The position numbers and the translations under genes are program-made. Of a stretch of DNA of 40,083 bases, positions 39,601 through 40,083 are shown in pieces (positions within the stretch are counted from its first letter, which is position 1; each line of letters begins with the position of its first letter). This DNA is from CAYQUL01 sp964568925. Lineage in GTDB: Bacteria > Patescibacteriota > Microgenomatia > UBA8517. The notes below the pieces were generated by a model that was not told the DNA's origin, did no database searches, and was given only the letters and a program-made list of their open reading frames with translations. The stretch covers positions 1 through 40,083 of the forward strand of contig CAZMSJ010000008.1 of NCBI GenBank assembly GCA_964568925.1. The letters run 5' to 3'.

Positions 39601-40083
39601 TCACCGAGAATTCCGACCACAGGCATTTACACGCCGAATCATTGGTCGATTCGCCTTGAAAGATGTAGTTACTGAAGATGGACGAATGATTGTTGAGGCA
39701 AATCACATCATTGATGAGGATGTTGTCAAAGCAATTGACGCAGCTAATATCAATACGGTTCACGTACGATCAGCACTCGCCTGTCAAGCTCGATACGGAA
39801 TCTGTGTAAAGTGTTATGGATGGGACTTGTCTAACAAGAAACCTGTTGAAATGGGAACACCAGTTGGAGTTATCACAGCTCAATCAATCGGTGAGCCTGG
39901 AACACAGCTAACTATGCGAACAAAGCATAGTGGAGGAGTCGTCGGAGTAGACGTTACACAAGGATTGCCACGTGTTGAAGAGCTCTTTGAAGCTCGACTT
40001 CCAAAGAGTTTGGCACCACTATCTGATATTTCAGGTAAGGTAACAGTCGTTGAAGGTGAAGACGGATGGAATGTGACAGTCAC
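33647..40083 (+). CDS. rpoBC: Fused RNA polymerase beta-beta' subunit (RpoB-RpoC), 3' end outside the window
   Basis: One open frame of at least 2145 codons encodes both large RNA polymerase subunits; I followed the frame across the junction and found no stop. The beta part covers residues 1 to about 1075: NNPLSE-type rif region at 379-412, RSPEGPNIGL, GRHGNKGV, QPLGGKAQMGGQRLGEMEVW. About 35 linker residues follow, then beta' from about 1113: EEIRAWSRGEITKPETINY, zinc site 1 (C1166, C1168, C1181, C1184), the rudder/clamp, the catalytic NADFDGDQMAVH (D1651, D1653, D1655), zinc site 2 (C1977, C2046, C2053, C2056) and the TAQSIGEPGTQLTM block near 2075. Fusions are known in Helicobacter and Wolbachia. 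Arg is mostly CGA. The usual upstream rplJ-rplL genes are absent. Confidence 0.95.
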   Translation, partial: MAKQTRRLFSKAEKNLPKLDLSLVQRESWQWFLSEGIAEEIAQISPIDDFTGKNWQLLLGNHTLEAPTITPKYAQEKGLTFAAPFKLMATLINKKTGEAVEQEVFMGNIPQMTNRGTFVINGIERAVINQLVRAPGIYFAGEVDRASGRKLNFAEVRPLHGSWLEFEVSKSDVLSARIDKKRKVVATVLLRAMGIETDREIEALFADVDKNKEHRYIKKTLEKDSTKTREEALLEIYRKLRPGEPAIIDNAESLFAALFLDGRRYSLGKVGRYKINKRLKLNVPNTQENWVLTKEDIVSTISYLIGLQNGEGKQDEIDHLSNRRLRRVGELVGTHAFRAGLLKLERSVKEKMSLIASEDKPLPQNLINARPLIASINEFFRSNQLSTILDNTNPLSEIDNLRRVSVLGPGGINRERASFSIRDINASQYGRIDPVRSPEGPNIGLVTYLALYAKVNEFGFIETPYKKVEKVDVKGQTMAKVTEELVYLTSDEEEDLHITHSGVTINDEGYITDDRVPFRFRGSFSEGASSLVDYIDMTPRQVFGASASLIPFLAHDEGNRALMGSNMQCQAVPLIAPQSPVVGTGMEAEIAQAMNQVIRSDFDGTVEYADANRIEILLDTPTKVAPERSEVELSVDGKRATYHTIKFMRTSQSTAYNQKVRVLSGDKVQVGDLLADGASADQGDLALGTNLTVAYASFEGYGFEDALLVSDRLMKDDLLTSVHIKEYLADVVETKLGPEELTRDIPNVSEAELANLAEDGVVVLGAKVGPNDILVGKIAPKGETELTSEERLLRAIFGEKAREVRDTSLRVPHGEEGIVVDVTVLDKDHGDELGPGVMKSVVVKVAQLRKVTVGDKLAGRHGNKGVIARVMPGADMPYLADGTPVDIIISPLSVLARMNLGQLLEAHLGWALQTQGVKGSLPVFDNISESVVFEELAKAGLPQSGKARLYDGRTGEPFAEDTVVGVGYILKLKHMIEDKTHARSTGPYSLVTQQPLGGKAQMGGQRLGEMEVWGLEAHRAAHTLQEMLTIKSDDIVGRAQAFGAIVKGEPIPEAKVPESFKVLIRELNSLGLAINIEGVSHKTLLEPMPEDGVRVSTKTVGDPLAAINDLSEFTALNIKLASSEEIRAWSRGEITKPETINYRTLKPEKDGLFDERIFGPTKDWECYCGKYKRIRYKGVVCDKCGVEVTEARVRRERMGHITLAAPVVHVWFFKGAPSKISLVLDLAPRAIEQVVYFARYLVMSVDEDGRTNALKVLERMREEKTAEIKEIYAEKKQLVRDDGEVRAKKAEEKIKGAEQLSLAMSEVELETRKREASLAEEEKLTLERTEELFARLVSLVKDVKKLSFLSEDEYDKLSVYDVADFVTVKMGADAIFEALKSLDLEGLSKSLREEVQSAKTKSTRYIKLTRRLKLIDGLRIGKVEPTSMVLSVLPVLPPDLRPMVQLSGGRFATSDLNDLYRRVINRNNRLKHLMSLGAPEIILRNEKRMLQEAVDSLIDASQRKATRRGRGKQPLRSLSDMLKGKQGRFRQNLLGKRVDYSGRSVIVVGPELKLHQCGLPKEMALEIAKPFVLREMIVRGIAPNVKSAKNLLERRPAEVFDILEEITKNHPVILNRAPTLHKLGIQAFYPVLIEGNAIRLHPAVCKGFNADFDGDQMAVHLPLSEQSIAEVKERMLADKNLLKPADGSPTTAPSSKEIALGVYYLTALDTRLPELDTVFTDFAEAVTAYQAGKVNLKQAITVHHNGNMLVTTVGRILFNEVLPEIFGFVNENMSSGLIQDLITQGFSKCTHEEVVGMIDDIKDLGFMGGTYSGLSFGIADAVIHPQKDEIIDAANAKVSEIEGNFSMGLITKEEKKRLAEQVWIETTEEIADKTWDLVDPNSSIRIVIDAKVGRTSREQIKQLAGMRGLVVDPMGKIVELPIKINFREGLSVFEYVTSSRGSRKGLTDTALKTADAGYLTRRLVDVAHDVIVRLDDCGSTEGLVIHREFRPQAFTRRIIGRFALKDVVTEDGRMIVEANHIIDEDVVKAIDAANINTVHVRSALACQARYGICVKCYGWDLSNKKPVEMGTPVGVITAQSIGEPGTQLTMRTKHSGGVVGVDVTQGLPRVEELFEARLPKSLAPLSDISGKVTVVEGEDGWNVTV

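Noticed and set aside
1..40083. tRNA, rRNA, CRISPR array, insertion sequence or attachment site
   Set aside because: I looked for the T-loop GTTCGA pattern with flanking stems, for regularly spaced repeats, and for transposase or integrase motifs on both strands and found none that hold.
1..40083. Recoded TGA (genetic code 25, as in Gracilibacteria/Absconditabacteria)
   Set aside because: TGA ends several genes at the expected place (galE-like, sortase, ruvX, and the genes at 23299 and 33413) and I met no in-frame TGA inside conserved proteins.

Overview
The window looks like part of the chromosome of a Candidate Phyla Radiation (Patescibacteria) bacterium, most like the Microgenomates side of that group. 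The signs are short, stripped-down versions of universal genes (IF-2 without its N-terminal half, AlaRS without C-Ala, a Lon ATPase without protease), a 'baseplate J-like' surface protein next to a sortase and RuvX, MltG, a small zinc-ribbon protein, no transposons and very tight spacing. TGA is used as an ordinary stop (for example after galE, the sortase and ruvX), which argues against the code-25 lineages Gracilibacteria and Absconditabacteria. The phylum assignment is inference; no rRNA or tRNA gene lies in the window.

Layout. 1-3.7 kb: 3' end of dnaK, two unknown minus-strand genes, a zinc-finger-less dnaJ and a small unknown gene. 3.8-7.2 kb: nusA, a minimal infB and a degenerate DHH-family protein, the usual nusA-infB-nrnA order without rbfA. 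7.2-8.6 kb: two minus-strand genes (unknown, and a GalE-like epimerase) that split this cluster from rpsO-pnp (8.8-11.4 kb). 11.4-15.0 kb: a P-loop kinase, a Lon-type AAA+ ATPase and four small membrane proteins. 15.1-22.8 kb: RNase J, a 949-residue protein of unknown function, ftsK, a RodZ-like protein and a small membrane protein. 22.9-23.7 kb: two overlapping genes for membrane proteins. 23.8-31.0 kb: alaS, the surface protein-sortase-ruvX operon, a zinc ribbon, two small unknown genes and mltG. 31.1-33.4 kb: a large secreted histidine- and cysteine-rich protein and a small anchored partner. 33.6 kb to the end: a single reading frame that fuses rpoB to rpoC. No stretch over 300 bases lacks a gene; the longest gap is 33414-33646 (233 bases), which holds the rpoBC promoter region.

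The main structural observation is that the window uses two expression styles. Recognisable core genes start with ATG, have no Shine-Dalgarno sequence, and when they have their own promoter the -10 box usually ends only 6-9 bases before the ATG, so their mRNAs should be leaderless. A second set of at least twelve mostly unknown small genes has strong Shine-Dalgarno sequences, mostly GTG or TTG starts, leaders of about 25-80 bases and intrinsic terminators. Almost every terminator hairpin found lies next to a gene of this second set. The other leading observations are the rpoBC fusion, a DHH-family pseudo-enzyme, the protease-less Lon and the unrecognised His/Cys-rich secreted domain.

Functionally the window holds transcription (RpoBC, NusA), translation (IF-2, S15, AlaRS), RNA turnover (PNPase, RNase J), protein folding (DnaK, DnaJ), division and chromosome partition (FtsK, RodZ-like) and cell-surface assembly (sortase, MltG, surface proteins). 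All assignments come from reading motifs in the translations; no database search was run.
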